Assembly: GCF_018691265.1 (NCBI RefSeq)
Contig: NW_024881288.1
Span: forward strand, 1-64,000
Reading direction: 5' to 3'
DNA from: Tyto alba
Lineage: Eukaryota; Chordata; Aves; Strigiformes; Tytonidae
Length of the DNA: 64,000 nt
Positions 1 through 9,966 of this stretch are shown one piece after another. Every line of letters starts with the position of its first letter. The first letter of the stretch is position 1. A program made the translations under genes and the position numbers. Below the pieces are notes generated by a model that was not told the DNA's origin, did no database searches, and saw nothing but the letters and a program-made list of their open reading frames with translations.

Positions 1-540
1 ACAAGCTGCAGCTTTCTTCGCAGTTGCAGCACCGCTCCCTCTCCAAGCACCCCACTTAGATCTGTCCGTTTTCTCCACCTTTGGCCCTTCTGCCTTTGCA
101 GCCCTCCAGGAGAGCCTTTAGGAGGCCCTTGGCTGTTCCCTCCCACAGCTCCTGGGGCTTCATCCCAGTGCTGCCTCTGCCCAGGAGGAGCTCAGAGAGA
201 CTTTCCAGAGACTCGGGCAGCTCTGCTGTCTGGCCCCCCTGCCCAAAAGTCCCTCGAGAAAGAGTTTTAACCCGTGTTCCGCTTTTGGATTGCCTTGCAA
301 AACCAGCACTCATTGGGAACGAGCAGTCAGAAAATCCAAAGCCAGATTTAAAAAAACTTGTTGCCCTTGCATGTGTAATTTACGGGGTGTTTCCTTCCTT
401 CTCTGTAGGATTTGAGGCAGTTGGTGGAAATAGCCAGTACTACAAGTTTTTGGTATGGGGTTTTGAAAGCTGTGGGCTTGCATGTGCCCACCTTGCATTC
501 TCTTAAAGTTCGAGTTCTAGTCACTGGAACGGAAATGGTC
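1..540. other. Unassigned sequence at window start
   Basis: I recognise no gene, repeat or RNA here. Several open frames overlap, but none shows a known domain. A pyrimidine-rich run ending in TAG near 409 could be a 3' splice site, yet the bases after it match nothing I know. Confidence 0.3.
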
Positions 541-544
541 TGGC

Positions 545-705
545 TGAGCCAGCACCGAGCGGGACTGCAACAGGCTGGACGGCCGGGCCGAGGGTGCTGC
601 TCAGTGGCACCGGGCGTAGTTGGAGGCCAGGAACCAGCGGTGGCATCCAGCGGTCAGGGCTGGGCCCAGGACTCTTTGCCACCTTCCTTAATTCATGGGC
701 CGGGT
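545..705 (+). repeat. CR1 LINE fragment (reverse transcriptase region)
   Basis: The stretch from about 590 reads like the CR1 reverse-transcriptase segment in which the element-specific words 'TAGTTGGAGGCCAG' and 'GGGCCCAGGACTCTT' occur. It is short, GC-shifted and without a reading frame. It lies directly at the upstream edge of the CpG island, so it may have been mutated to higher GC there. Identification is by similarity to the general CR1 consensus. Confidence 0.5.
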
Positions 706-719
706 GGCGGGCTGGAGCA

Positions 720-1560
720 GGGCTCGGCCCGGGTGAGTGCCCCCCCCCGGGGGCTCTCCCGGCCAGCCTCACGGAGCCTGCGCTGCTGGGAAATGGCTGC
801 CGAGAAGAGGACGCAGCCACCAACGCCGTCCCCCTCGGGCGGCCAGCGCCAGCAGGAAGCTGCAGCCCGCGGAGAGCCCAGGCCCGAGCGGGACCCTGGC
901 AGGAGCTGCGGCCCCTGGAGAGGAGCCCAGGCAGCAGCAGGTTCTCTGGCCGCAGCTGGGGCCTGCGGGGCCCAGGCGGGAGCAGGGAAACGGCCTGAGG
1001 AGGAAGGGGCGGCAGAGACGAGGCGCCCGCAGCCCCGTGCCCCGTCCCGCTGCGGCGCTCGCTCGAGGGGGAGAGGCGGCCGAGGAGCCGGGCAGGGAGG
1101 AGTGCGGCTGAGCCCGGGCACAGCGGCGCTGGGGAAGCGGCTGCCGGCGGGGTTTGTTCCCGCTCCCTTTCTGAGGGACGGACAAACCGCCCCGAGCCCG
1201 GCCCGCTCAGGCCCCGCGCGCTGGGGAGGGGGCGCGGGGCGGCGCTGGGAGGAGGGGCCCGGGCTGCCCTGCCCGGCAACAGCCACGCCATTGGCCACGG
1301 CTGAGCCAATGGGCGGGGCCGGAGGCGGCCCGGCAGTCCCGGCCGGCCGGGGGCGGGGCCTGAGGAGCAGCGCGGGGGCGGGGCCGCCCTCCCCAGCCGC
1401 TCCCCGTGGGCCCCAGGGGAGCGCTGGGTCGGGCCGGGCCTGGCCAGAGCGGGCCGGGGCCGTTTGCCTTCGCCCGCCCTCGCTGGCTGCCGGGCGCAGC
1501 CGGGCCGGGCTCCTCCCGCTGTCCCCCAAACCGGGAATGAACCCCCTGAGCCCAGGGGAG
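720..1560. promoter_or_regulatory. CpG island, probable (possibly bidirectional) promoter
   Basis: About 0.8 kb is extremely GC-rich with dense CpG. It contains an inverted CCAAT box (ATTGG, 1290-1294), a direct CCAAT (1306-1310) abutting a GC box GGGCGGGGCC (1311-1320), a second identical GC box at 1351-1360 and further GGGCGG-like sites near 1371-1385. There is no TATA box. This is the architecture of a TATA-less CpG-island promoter; two CCAAT boxes facing opposite ways fit bidirectional firing. No first exon can be recognised: the long open frames across it (about 500 codons on each strand) are what GC-rich DNA without stop codons produces, and are low-complexity Ala/Gly/Pro/Arg. Confidence 0.6.
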
Positions 1561-2136
1561 CCCCCAGAGGCAGGCATTCTCTGTGCCCCAGCGCGAGGGG
1601 GGGGTCCCTGCGCCCCGCGGGCATGCCCCGGGACAGAGGGAAATGGGGCACCCCCTGCCCCAAGAGGGGATTATTTTCATAAAGCAACCAGGAGATATCA
1701 TCAGTTGAGTGAAAACGGCGGGTTTTCACCTCTTCACACCTGCGCAGCTCCTTTTTCTTTGTTTCTCCCAGGCTGTCTCTCTCAGTACTTTTCCACTGCC
1801 CTCTCGGGGGATTGGGGGGGGCGAAGTCCAGGTCTCTCTCCATCAGGAGTTCTTCGCTTAACCCTTTTCTGCTGGCTTCCATTCCTCCCCAGCCCCCCCC
1901 CCCCAAGTTCCCCTTTACATGACACCTAACCACAGACCACTCCCCATCCTCCTTCGTGCCCAACTCCCCACCGTGCCCAACCACATGCCTAACTTGTGAC
2001 CAGAAAAGCCTTGCTTGACTGTTATAATTTTAGCAGCACTAATTTTAATAACAGCTTTAGCCTGACTCAATAAAAGTAATTGTTTAATTACTTTTAGCAA
2101 AAGCAGAATAATTCCGTTATTTATCACAAACCACTC
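1561..2136. other. Unassigned flank of the CpG island
   Basis: GC content falls quickly after the island. The second half is AT-rich with an AATAAA at about 2069-2074, but no exon or repeat that I recognise. Confidence 0.3.
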
Positions 2137-2559
2137 TGATTTACGGATGAAAGACTTCACAACTAAGGGTTGTAAAGCAGGTATGTTTATTCGGCGCCGG
2201 GCACATGGGGAATCGCTCAGCCACAACAAGCCTGTGCCCCCCCCGCCGCTCCTGCCTTGCTTATATGTTACAAAGTGTTGCATATTCATGAGACGCTTAT
2301 ACATATTCACAACATATCCCCGCCTACCCTCCCTTCTTATTATAATTAGGTCTCCTCCTCCTTGCGGCTGCGCAGTGAGTTCCTTTGGTCCTGGGCAGGG
2401 GTCGTGAAGGGCTGGGTGGTGGTCGTGGGAGGAAGTATCTCCTCTTCCTCACTGCTGAACTTTTCATCCTGAATTCCTGCGCAGTCTCTGTCGCCTCCTG
2501 GACCCGGGCTAAACCGCAGAGCTGGTTTGTGCTGGTTGTGGGGTAATCTTCTGCTGACA
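2137..2559 (-). mobile_element. Probable solo LTR of an endogenous retrovirus
   Basis: Read on the minus strand the segment starts TGTCAGCAG and ends TAAATCA. Near its 3' end it carries AATAAAC followed by a short CTTTACAACC / GTTGTGAAG tail, the usual poly(A)-signal plus U5 arrangement of avian LTRs. CCACT occurs just outside both ends (2131-2135 and 2561-2565, each separated by one C), an imperfect candidate target-site duplication. No internal retroviral sequence is attached, hence a solo LTR. The exact boundaries and the family are uncertain. Confidence 0.5.
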
Positions 2560-2689
2560 CCCACTTACTTAGGGGTGGAGGGGAGGCTTTGTACTAAACA
2601 GGAGATAGCGGCTGAGCAATACAAACATAGCAATATCTATCTCGTGCAAGCATAATACCAATTTTGGTTAATATCCCATTTCAATCAGC

Positions 2690-2871
2690 ACTGCCATCTT
2701 TGCCTACCTGAAGCCCCCTCCATCTCCTCCCCATCTCTGGACCTGGTGGTGTCAGTTCTGTACTCGGTGGTGCCTCCAGCAGTGAACCCCCTCACCTACA
2801 GCATGAGGAACCAGGAGATGAAGGGCGCACTGAAGAAGCTGATTCAGTCAGCTGATTCTCAACAGGGATAA
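2690..2871 (+). pseudogene. 3' fragment of an OR14-like olfactory receptor
   Basis: This matches the last roughly 60 codons of the intact receptor at 9967-10929: the TM6-TM7 loop, the PxxNPxxY motif of TM7 (here NPLTYS, with Thr instead of Ile) and the C-terminal tail ending in TAA at 2869-2871. Everything upstream of TM6 is missing. One C is lost from the C-run at 2714-2718 (five Cs instead of six), shifting the frame. It cannot encode a receptor. It is followed, as in the minus-strand gene copy, by the GC-rich 3' module at 3066-4290, so it is the remaining end of a duplicated receptor unit. Confidence 0.85.
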
Positions 2872-3065
2872 GCCGCCCGTGTCTCTTCAGAAGTCATTTC
2901 CAATTCTTATCTGAAACCTTCTGTGCAGTAAGCGTTTTATTTGTGAAACTCTTGTTTGTTCCTAAAATGTCTGTATCCACTCCTCTTCCTCAGAGACATG
3001 AACCAGCATCTCTGACAGAGAGGCTTTTGTGCATGTGTCTGGTAGGACAGTACAGCTGGCCTTCC

Positions 3066-4290
3066 TAGTCACATATCTATAATAAAACAATTTTTTCAGT
3101 GCCGATATCTGGAGGTTGGTCTCTTCCTCCCAAGCTGACATCAGGAACATGCTGAAGGAATTGCCCCTCTGAGCGTGCTGCTGTGCTGGGGTTCTCCAGG
3201 GGTTCAGGGCAGGAGGGCATGGGGGGATGTGTTAGGGAATAGGCCTGTGCTGCCCCTTCACGTGGGGGTTCCCAGTGCAATGGCAATGATGGCTGATCCA
3301 TGGGGATCTCCCTGGGACCATCTCCCCGTGGCTTTCAGCCACCACTGCCCTGCAGAGCAGCACCGCCAGCTCAGGGCCGTGCCTGAGGTGACATCCCGCG
3401 ACAAGAGCAGACCTATTTCTGGAGGCAGCAGTTTGGGCAGCTTTTCTCTGGCTGGCACAGCAGGAGCTGCCTGGGGAGCCCCCAGTGCAGGAGTCTTGTG
3501 CTGGGGAGAGGGACGGGCACAGCGGGGCTGCCAGCACTGGGCAATCAGGATCTCTTGGAGAGAAGAGCAGCAGAGAGAGGGAGACGCTGGCCTGTGTCTG
3601 CTCATGGCATGGCTGGCCCCAGCCCTGGGGCTGATGGGGAGGCTGAGAGCCCTCTGTGCCCCAGGAGCTGCTGTGACCTTCCGAGGGGCTGGGGCTGTGG
3701 GGTGAGTGCCCAGAGCTCTGCAGCACCCTGCGCTGGGCAATGCCCTGGGGCCAGCCAAGACTGGGATGTTGTACTGGGCTGGGATGGTCTGGGGAGAGTG
3801 TGGTGGGCATGGGGAGTGCTGGGGAGGTGCTGGGCTGGGGTGGAAAGTGCCTTGGAGAGAAAAATACCAGTGTACAGCTTATACTGTGTGAAGATGCAGG
3901 GTGAGCACTCACACCAGGGGATTTGTGGTGCGGAGCCAGGGCTCATGACAGGGATGAAAGACATGAAGGCAGAGGAGAGAGGCTGCTCTGTGCTCTCGGT
4001 GGCATGGCCAGACTGGGAAGGTGGCCCAGGACATTCATCACCCCCCAGCCTATCTCGCTGGTCATTTCCAGCACTGGCTGCTCACCCAGGTTTATGGGTG
4101 AGCGTTGCTGCTAAACCATCTCCATCCTCCTGCTGGTCTCAGTGCCTGTATGGGGGGACCAGCCAGCCCTGCCCGGCCTCTCTCCTGGTGCAGACCCTGG
4201 CAGACTGAAGAGAAGGGAGGTCTGTGAATGCCCACATGGGACACAGCTGGGGCTGGGAGAGTGTTGGATACTGAGGGAGCCTGCAAATAG
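3066..4290 (+). repeat. OR 3'-flanking module, copy 1 (inverted repeat of 19185-20060)
   Basis: From about 3066 the + strand matches the reverse complement of 19185-20060 nearly base for base. A block of about 300 bases (about 3717-4020) is present only here. In both places the module starts about 200 bases after the stop of an OR14 receptor. It contains an open frame of 176 codons (3175-3705) that is kept in both copies with about five amino-acid differences. The protein has no recognisable domain, signal peptide or membrane segment, and I regard it as probably noncoding. The module ends where an ERVL LTR fragment begins. Confidence 0.8.
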
Positions 4291-4490
4291 TATGTTAGGA
4301 GGTGAGCAGCTGTATTGTACGTTACCCATTCATCATGTCACCATATTATTCTGTTACTGTTATTAAACTGTTTTTATCTCAACCCGTGAGTCTCCCTTTG
4401 CCCCTCCGATTCCCTCCCCATTCCCAAGTGGGGGGGAGGGTGGGTGAGCAGCTGCATGGCGTTTAGCTGCTGACCAGGCCCAAACCATGA
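4290..4490 (+). mobile_element. Truncated ERVL LTR (3' part)
   Basis: The sequence from the ATTAAACTGTTTTTATCTC word to CCAAACCATGACA resembles the end of the LTR at 5545-6296 and, reversed, the LTR at 31503-32280. Only the R/U5 end is left; U3 is gone. It stands at the 5' side of the integrase fragment and so is probably the remains of the 5' LTR of the same provirus. Confidence 0.65.
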
Positions 4491-4494
4491 CAAC

Positions 4495-5265
4495 TGTCAC
4501 ACAGGTTATCCGTGAATGTGATACACATGCTGCAATCAGGCAAGCCGAGGTTAAAACCTCTTTGGTATCGAGGGCTATGGTTAAAATATAGATATGGGGA
4601 GGCCTGGCAGAGTGATTACATCACACTTCCACAATACTTGACATGGCAAACTTTATGTGCTCACAATGGTGGAAGCAACTAGCGGGTGGGTGGAGACATA
4701 GGCCGTGCCCCATGCCACTGCTCAGAACACTATTCTGGGCCTTGAAAAACAAGTCCTGTGGCAACATGGTACCCCAGAAAGAATTGAGTCAGATAATGGC
4801 ACTCATTTTTTAAATAATCTCATAAACACCTGGACAAAAGAACATGGCATTGAGGGGTATATCACATCCCCTACCATGCACCAGCCTCTGGGAAAATTGA
4901 GTGGTACAATGGGCTACTAAAGACCACGCTGAGAGCAATGAGAAGAGGAACTTTTAAACACTGGGACAGACATTTAGCAAAGCCCACCTGGTTAGTCAAA
5001 ACTAGAGCATCTACCAACCAGGATGGCCCTGCCCAGTCAAAATTCTACATACTGCAGATGGAGATAGAGTCCCAGTAGTGCACCTTAAGCACATGCTGTG
5101 GAAGACTATTTGGGTTACTCCTACTTCAGGTAAAGGTAAGCCCATACGTGGTATTTCCTTTGCCCAAGGACCTGGGTGCACTTGGTGGGCAATGCAGAAG
5201 GACGAGGATGTCCGATGTGTGCCTCAAGGGGACTTAATGTTAGGTGAAAATAGCCAATAAACTGT
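4495..5265 (+). pseudogene. ERVL pol remnant: integrase core and C-terminal part
   Basis: Six-frame reading shows the integrase region of an ERVL-class endogenous retrovirus in broken pieces. The open piece 4705-4920 contains the motif around the second catalytic aspartate (ESDNGTHF). The downstream catalytic glutamate lies in another frame after a frameshift. The piece 5078-5260 gives the C-terminal domain (KGKPIRGISFAQGPG, then RCVPQGDLMLGEN) and ends in a stop. Gag, protease and reverse transcriptase are missing. Several frameshifts make it inactive. Integrase would insert viral DNA into host chromosomes; here it is only a fossil. Confidence 0.85.
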
Positions 5266-5544
5266 ATTACATTAATCACCAAACAACCCTATAAATGCAT
5301 TGCTATGGTTGACACATATTATGCTAATGGCATCATATTCATGAAGAAAAACACGAGCTTCAATAAAGTCACGATTGGTTTCAGCAACTGATACCCAGCG
5401 CCTGCTGCAGACTGAATATAGACAGCGTCAGATGCATCAGCCACCAGCTCCAGCTGCAACAGAGACTGCATGCCATCCTCCTGCCAGGCCCAAGGACACC
5501 TGTGCCCTACCAACTGAGAATCCCTCCTCCTGCCTTAAGAGACT
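5266..5544 (+). mobile_element. ERVL 3' untranslated region
   Basis: Between the pol stop and the LTR, this noncoding stretch has its reverse-complement counterpart at about 32280-32570, with the same words around CAATAAACTGTATTACATTAA and the CACCAGCTCCAGCTGCAAC segment. There is no envelope gene, as expected for ERVL. Confidence 0.6.
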
Positions 5545-6296
5545 GTTAGGACAGATGGAACCTGAAGCTATGGACCAAATGAACTCACGATACATTCTGC
5601 AGTATATAGACTGCAAGGACCAAGTGCACCCAGGTCCTTGGGCAAAGGTAATTCCACGTATGGGCTTAAGATGGCCCATGGGCTAAGGGAATTATATCTG
5701 TGTGCACATGCCTAAGACCAGGGAAGAGGACAGTAATTAATTAGACTGTATGAGGAAATATGGAACCCGAGGATAATGCAAAGGATATGGAACAAGGGGT
5801 GGACATGGTCCTGGTTCAGACTGGAATAGAGTTCATGTTCCTTTTTGGTAGCTGTAGGAGTGCTGATGCACATGGAGATTTCAGGGACTGTCCAGCTCCC
5901 CGTGTCCTGCCTGTGCACAGGCTCACAAGAAGCAGAGAGGTAACACAGATGGAGCACCGGGCCTGGATTGGCCAATGTTCCATGTCATGTGATGTTATGC
6001 TCACCATATAAAAGAGGGGTGGGCGGGAAGGGGCACGCTCTCACTTTTGGGATTGTTGTCGAGGCATCTTTGTGTTTTAGGATCGCTGGCTGGGAGCCGG
6101 CTGGGTGTCAGTCGGCGGGCGGTAATGCAATTGCACTGTACATTACCCGTTCATACTGCCACCGTATTATTTTATCACCATTATTCAACTGTTCCTATCT
6201 CAACCCATGAGTCTCTCTTTGACCCTCTGCTTCCTTCCCCATTCCCAGGTGGGAGCTGTGTGGTGTTTGGCTGCCGACCAGGCTCAGACCATGAGT
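5545..6296 (+). mobile_element. ERVL 3' LTR
   Basis: The LTR contains a TATA box (CATATAAAAG, about 6005-6014), a 3' part with the CTGTTCCTATCTCAACCCATGAG segment, and an end near ACCATGA. It matches the minus-strand LTR at 31503-32280. The 5' boundary is approximate (a TG at about 5545). Within it, at about 5628-5676, lies a piece that is the reverse complement of integrase sequence at 5140-5188, which normal LTRs should not contain. Confidence 0.65.
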
Positions 6297-6384
6297 TACA
6301 CCCACTGGCAGACACACCAACATGACATGCACACACACCCGTCTTGCCTGTTGCTGGCCTCACCAAAGAACAGTTGGAAGAGCA

Positions 6385-7315
6385 ACTGATGTCATCTACG
6401 TGGACTTGTGCAAAGCACTTGACATGGTCCCGCATGAAATCCTCGTCTATAAGTTGGAGAGACAGTGATTTGGCGGATAGACCACTCGGTGGATAAAGAA
6501 TTGGTTTTATGGTCACACTCAAATTGCTGAGGTCACAGTCTCAATGTCCAATTGGAGAACAGAGATGAGTGTTATTCCTCAGGGGTTGGAGTTGGGGCTG
6601 GTATTGATTGACATCTTTGTCGCTGTCATGGACAGTGGGATCGAGTGGCTGGAGAAGTAGACCCATACAAACCTCATGAAGTTCAACAAGGCCAAGTTCA
6701 AGGTCCTACCCATGGCTTGGGACAACCTCACATACAAATAGATTCTGGGCAAGGAGTGGATTGAGAGCAGGCCTGCGGAGAAGGACTTGGGGGTGGTAGT
6801 TCATGGAAAACTAGCTGCGAACCAGCACTGTGCACTCGCAGGCCAGAAAACCAATTGTGTCCTGGGCTGCATCAAAAGAAGTGTGGCCAGCAGGTCAAGG
6901 TGGGGGATTCTCCCATTCTGCTCCGCTCTCATGAGACCGGCACTGTAGTCTGGTTTCCAGCTCTCGTGATCCAAACATAAAAAGGACATGGACATGCTCA
7001 AGCAGGTCCAGAGGAGGCCGTGAAGATGACTGGGGGGCTGGAACACCTCCCTTGTGAGAACAGGCTGAGAGAGTTTGTTTTGTTCAGACTGAAGAAGAGA
7101 AGGCTCCAAGGGAGAAATTCTAGTGGCCTTCCAGGACTTAAACAGGGCTACAGGAAAGATGGGGAGGGACTATTTATCAGGGATTGCAGGAATAGGACAA
7201 AGGGTAATGGGTTTAAACTGAAAGAGGGTAGATTTAGATTAAATAAAAGGAGGAAATTCTTTAGTATGAGGATGGTGAAACACTGGAAGAGGTTGCCCAA
7301 AGAAGTGGTGAATTG
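6385..7315 (+). repeat. CR1 LINE, 3' half of ORF2
   Basis: Translated pieces follow the CR1 reverse transcriptase: a 'VDLCKALDMVPHEIL'-like start, then the segment that in CR1 reads QG(S)VLGPVLFNIF, then the C-terminal part with the LKRGRFRLN(KR)RKFF-like block around 7200-7265. Many stops and frameshifts. It ends where a second CR1 piece begins in the opposite direction. Confidence 0.8.
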
Positions 7316-7485
7316 CCCCTCCCTGGAACTTCTCTAGGCAATCTGTTCCTGTATCTCAGCATCCTCATCGTAAAATATTTCTTCCTTATTTCAAATCTAA
7401 ATCTACCCTCTTTCATTTTAACACCATTGCCGCTTGCCCTTCCAATACAGATCCTGGTAAGAAGTATCACTCCATCTTTCTTGAC
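7316..7485 (-). repeat. CR1 LINE 3' fragment, inverted
   Basis: On the minus strand this is the C-terminal block of CR1 ORF2 (the GRFRFEIRKKYFTMRMLRYRN-like segment), the same region as at 7200-7315 but in the opposite orientation. The two pieces therefore meet tail to tail at about 7315. Confidence 0.75.
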
Positions 7486-8480
7486 CTGGAACCACTGTTT
7501 TCATCTCCAAACGCCTTTGAGAGTACCCAGACATCACCCCAAAATGGGGTTTAGAGGGCTCAAGCCCATGTGCAATGTGCTTAGATATAAACATTCTGGG
7601 CTAAGTGTTGTGGAGACTTGGGACAGTCTAGAAGTAGCCCAAGAACCCTTGAAGGGTGGTTTGAGAGACGGTGGACTTTTTCTTCACAGTGGAAAACAGC
7701 ATGAGAAAGAAATAATGTCATACTGTGCAGCTGGGGAAGTCCAGACTGGACAACAGGATAAATGTTGTGGTGCAACACATGACCCAGGAGGAGTATGGAT
7801 CAGAACAAGGCTTTGTTTTTCAAGGAAGAGCCAGGGAGGATGGTGAGAGATCAGGAAAGGAAGGAAGATGCTCAGGAGGAGCAAGGTGAGAGAGCTGGGG
7901 GGATGAGGACAGCCTGCAGGGAAAGAGGCGCAGGGGATGCAACCCCATAGGACAGCCTGTGGTGGAGATGACAGAGGGCTGTGGGAAAGCTGAAAGCCCC
8001 CAGTAAAGTCAACCCCATCACGATTTTGGCTATGGCTGTTGTCCCTGCCACTGATGCCTGTGAGGAGGCACAGTCCCTTGCCGCACGGGGGCCTCATGGC
8101 CTCCTTGTGCATCCTCAGGAGCCTGGGAGGTGCACATCTCCATAGCCCCTACCCCAGGAAGAGCCCTGAGGAATGTGGGAGGGACAGGATCTCCCTTCCC
8201 AGGGGCTGGGCGTCATGGCTTGGCCATTTGGTTAATGGGCTTAGGGCTTGGAACTTTGGATAATGCAACAAATTGAGGATTACTCAGCATCAGAGACACC
8301 TTTTCATTTTTGTTCCCGACTTCTCATAACTGCCTTCAGATTTCTGCTCTAACAGGACACTGGGGAGGCTTTGTCAGTAGTGTCCTCAGTGGATACAATT
8401 AAAGTCAAAAGAAACTTTGGAGTTTGAATAAAACTTTGAATTCTTCAGAGGTTTCGTCATCTTCTCTGTGTTTGATGTTC
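7486..8480. other. Unassigned sequence upstream of the OR module
   Basis: No gene, domain or repeat recognised on either strand. An open frame crossing 7313-7846 begins inside the CR1 fragment and is not evidence of a gene. Confidence 0.3.
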
Positions 8481-9230
8481 ATGGAGTTGGCACCAAACCC
8501 TCCTGAGGGGTCATTAAAGTGCCTTGGGCTGTTGCTGTGGTGCTGAGCTGGGCCGGGCTCCTGGGCTGGAGGGAGCTCCTGGCAAGTGGGCAGCGCTGCA
8601 GAGAGACAGCTCTGCCCAGGAGCAGCTCCTCTGCAAAGCGCAGCAGGGCTGGGGGCACTGCCTGCAGGCACCCAGGGCAGAGCAGCGAGGCACACACAGC
8701 TTCAAGGCAGCCTGGGCTGGGAGGCTGCTGAGAGCTCCGAGGAGGAGAAAGCGTCAGGGCCCTGGCCACAGTAAGTCTGGGGGTGCAGGGCAATGCAGCT
8801 GCAGCTCGGGGAGGGATTTGGGGAAGGCGGCAGAGCCGCCAGGAATCTGCCTCCTGCCTAGAGGAGGAGGAGGAGGAGGAGGAGGAGGAGGAGGAGGAGG
8901 AGCTGCTCCCAAGCAGGGCTTCCCTGGTGCCCCCTGTGAGGGCCAGGGCATGAGGGCTGCCTTCTGGCGGGGCCGGCTGCAGGGGTGTGCAGCCGGGTGT
9001 GCAGGCAGGGGTGCCCAGGGCTGTCCTTCCCAGCAGGGTCCCTGCACCCCAGGGGGCTGTGTGCTGGGGCAGGGACTCTGCCGCCTGCCAGGGTCAGCAC
9101 TCAGCCTGCCCGGGGAGCTCCCCACGGCGCTGTGGGGAGAAGCTGTGGGGGGAAGGAGAGACCCCCACCAGGGCAGGCTCCTTCTGCTCTACAGAGGCTG
9201 CTGCTGCGTGGATCAGGGATGCAGATTAAC
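8480..9230 (+). promoter_or_regulatory. OR 5'-flanking module, copy 1, with candidate noncoding exon
   Basis: This is nearly identical to the reverse complement of 22850-23690, and its first 200 bases also match the reverse complement of 29440-29640. It lies 0.7-1.5 kb upstream of the receptor at 9967; the second copy lies 1.6-2.5 kb upstream of the receptor at 20287-21222. In all complete copies the words GGCCCTGGCCACA|GTAAGTC occur (here about 8758-8775), a strong 5' splice-site consensus. A splice acceptor (CTGCCTGCAG) sits just before the receptor ATG. My inference is that this is the 5' untranslated exon and promoter of the OR14 genes. A GGA microsatellite follows the donor. Confidence 0.5.
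8861..8902 (+). repeat. (GGA)14 microsatellite
   Basis: About 14 GGA/GAG units without interruption. The corresponding place in the inverted copy (23164-23290) has about 42 units. Confidence 0.95.
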
Positions 9231-9966
9231 CCCACCACATTGTCAGAGGCAGCTTTTCAAGAAGAACATCATGGCAGGGTCTATGTGTAAGGAAAAGGGC
9301 TTTCAAGGATCTGTGCCTACAGTTTCCTGATGTATTTGGGAGGGTGTGAATAGTAGTGGAGCCATTATATTTGACCCAGACTCCTACAGCATTAGAGTGA
9401 GAGCTGTGAAGTTCTGTGAGGAAACTGCTTAAGTCCTTTCACCTGTTGCTTTGCCTACTGAAAACCCCGTCACTGCTGTGGTGTCCTCTTACAACTTGAC
9501 AACATATGGCTATCCCTGGGCAGTGTCCTGCTGCCAGGAGGGGTCCGCAGGGCAGAGCTGAGCACACAGCGGGTGGGATGGGGGCTGGCAGCACTGTCAG
9601 GGCAGTGATATGGGGACACAGAAATGGCTCCTGGCACAAAACAGCTCCAGGGAGCAGAGAGCCAGGACTTGCTCCAGCATTCCCTTGACTCTCTACTAAG
9701 ACACAGGGAGACACTTTTTCTCTCAGGTCTCCCCTGTGTTCAGGCTGAGAGAAATGTGAAAGATGAGGATTTCTACCCCTTCAAAGAATGTCTCCTCTGA
9801 AACATCACAAATCTGAGCTCATAAAAAGGAATTGAATATATTTCCCCCAAAGAAAGTGAAATAATTTTGAGGAGACTTTTTGGTAAACAGCATAAGATTG
9901 AATAAAACAAGTCTGCCCTAACTTGTCAATGTCTTCTAGTTCAACCTCCCTGCCTGCAGTGAACAA
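9231..9966 (+). other. Upstream region of the OR gene with a 3' splice site
   Basis: No further gene or repeat seen. At 9948-9959 the sequence CCCTGCCTGCAG forms a good 3' splice acceptor seven bases before the receptor ATG (AG then TGAACAA-ATG), which would join an upstream noncoding exon to the coding exon. Confidence 0.45.

Noticed and set aside
412..1984. Open frames of about 500 codons on both strands across the CpG island
   Set aside because: GC-rich DNA lacks stop codons; products are low-complexity Ala/Gly/Pro/Arg with no domain, and both strands are open at once.
4705..4920. Integrase-like frame as an active retroviral gene
   Set aside because: Frameshifted, lacks the rest of pol, and sits between LTR remnants; a fossil.
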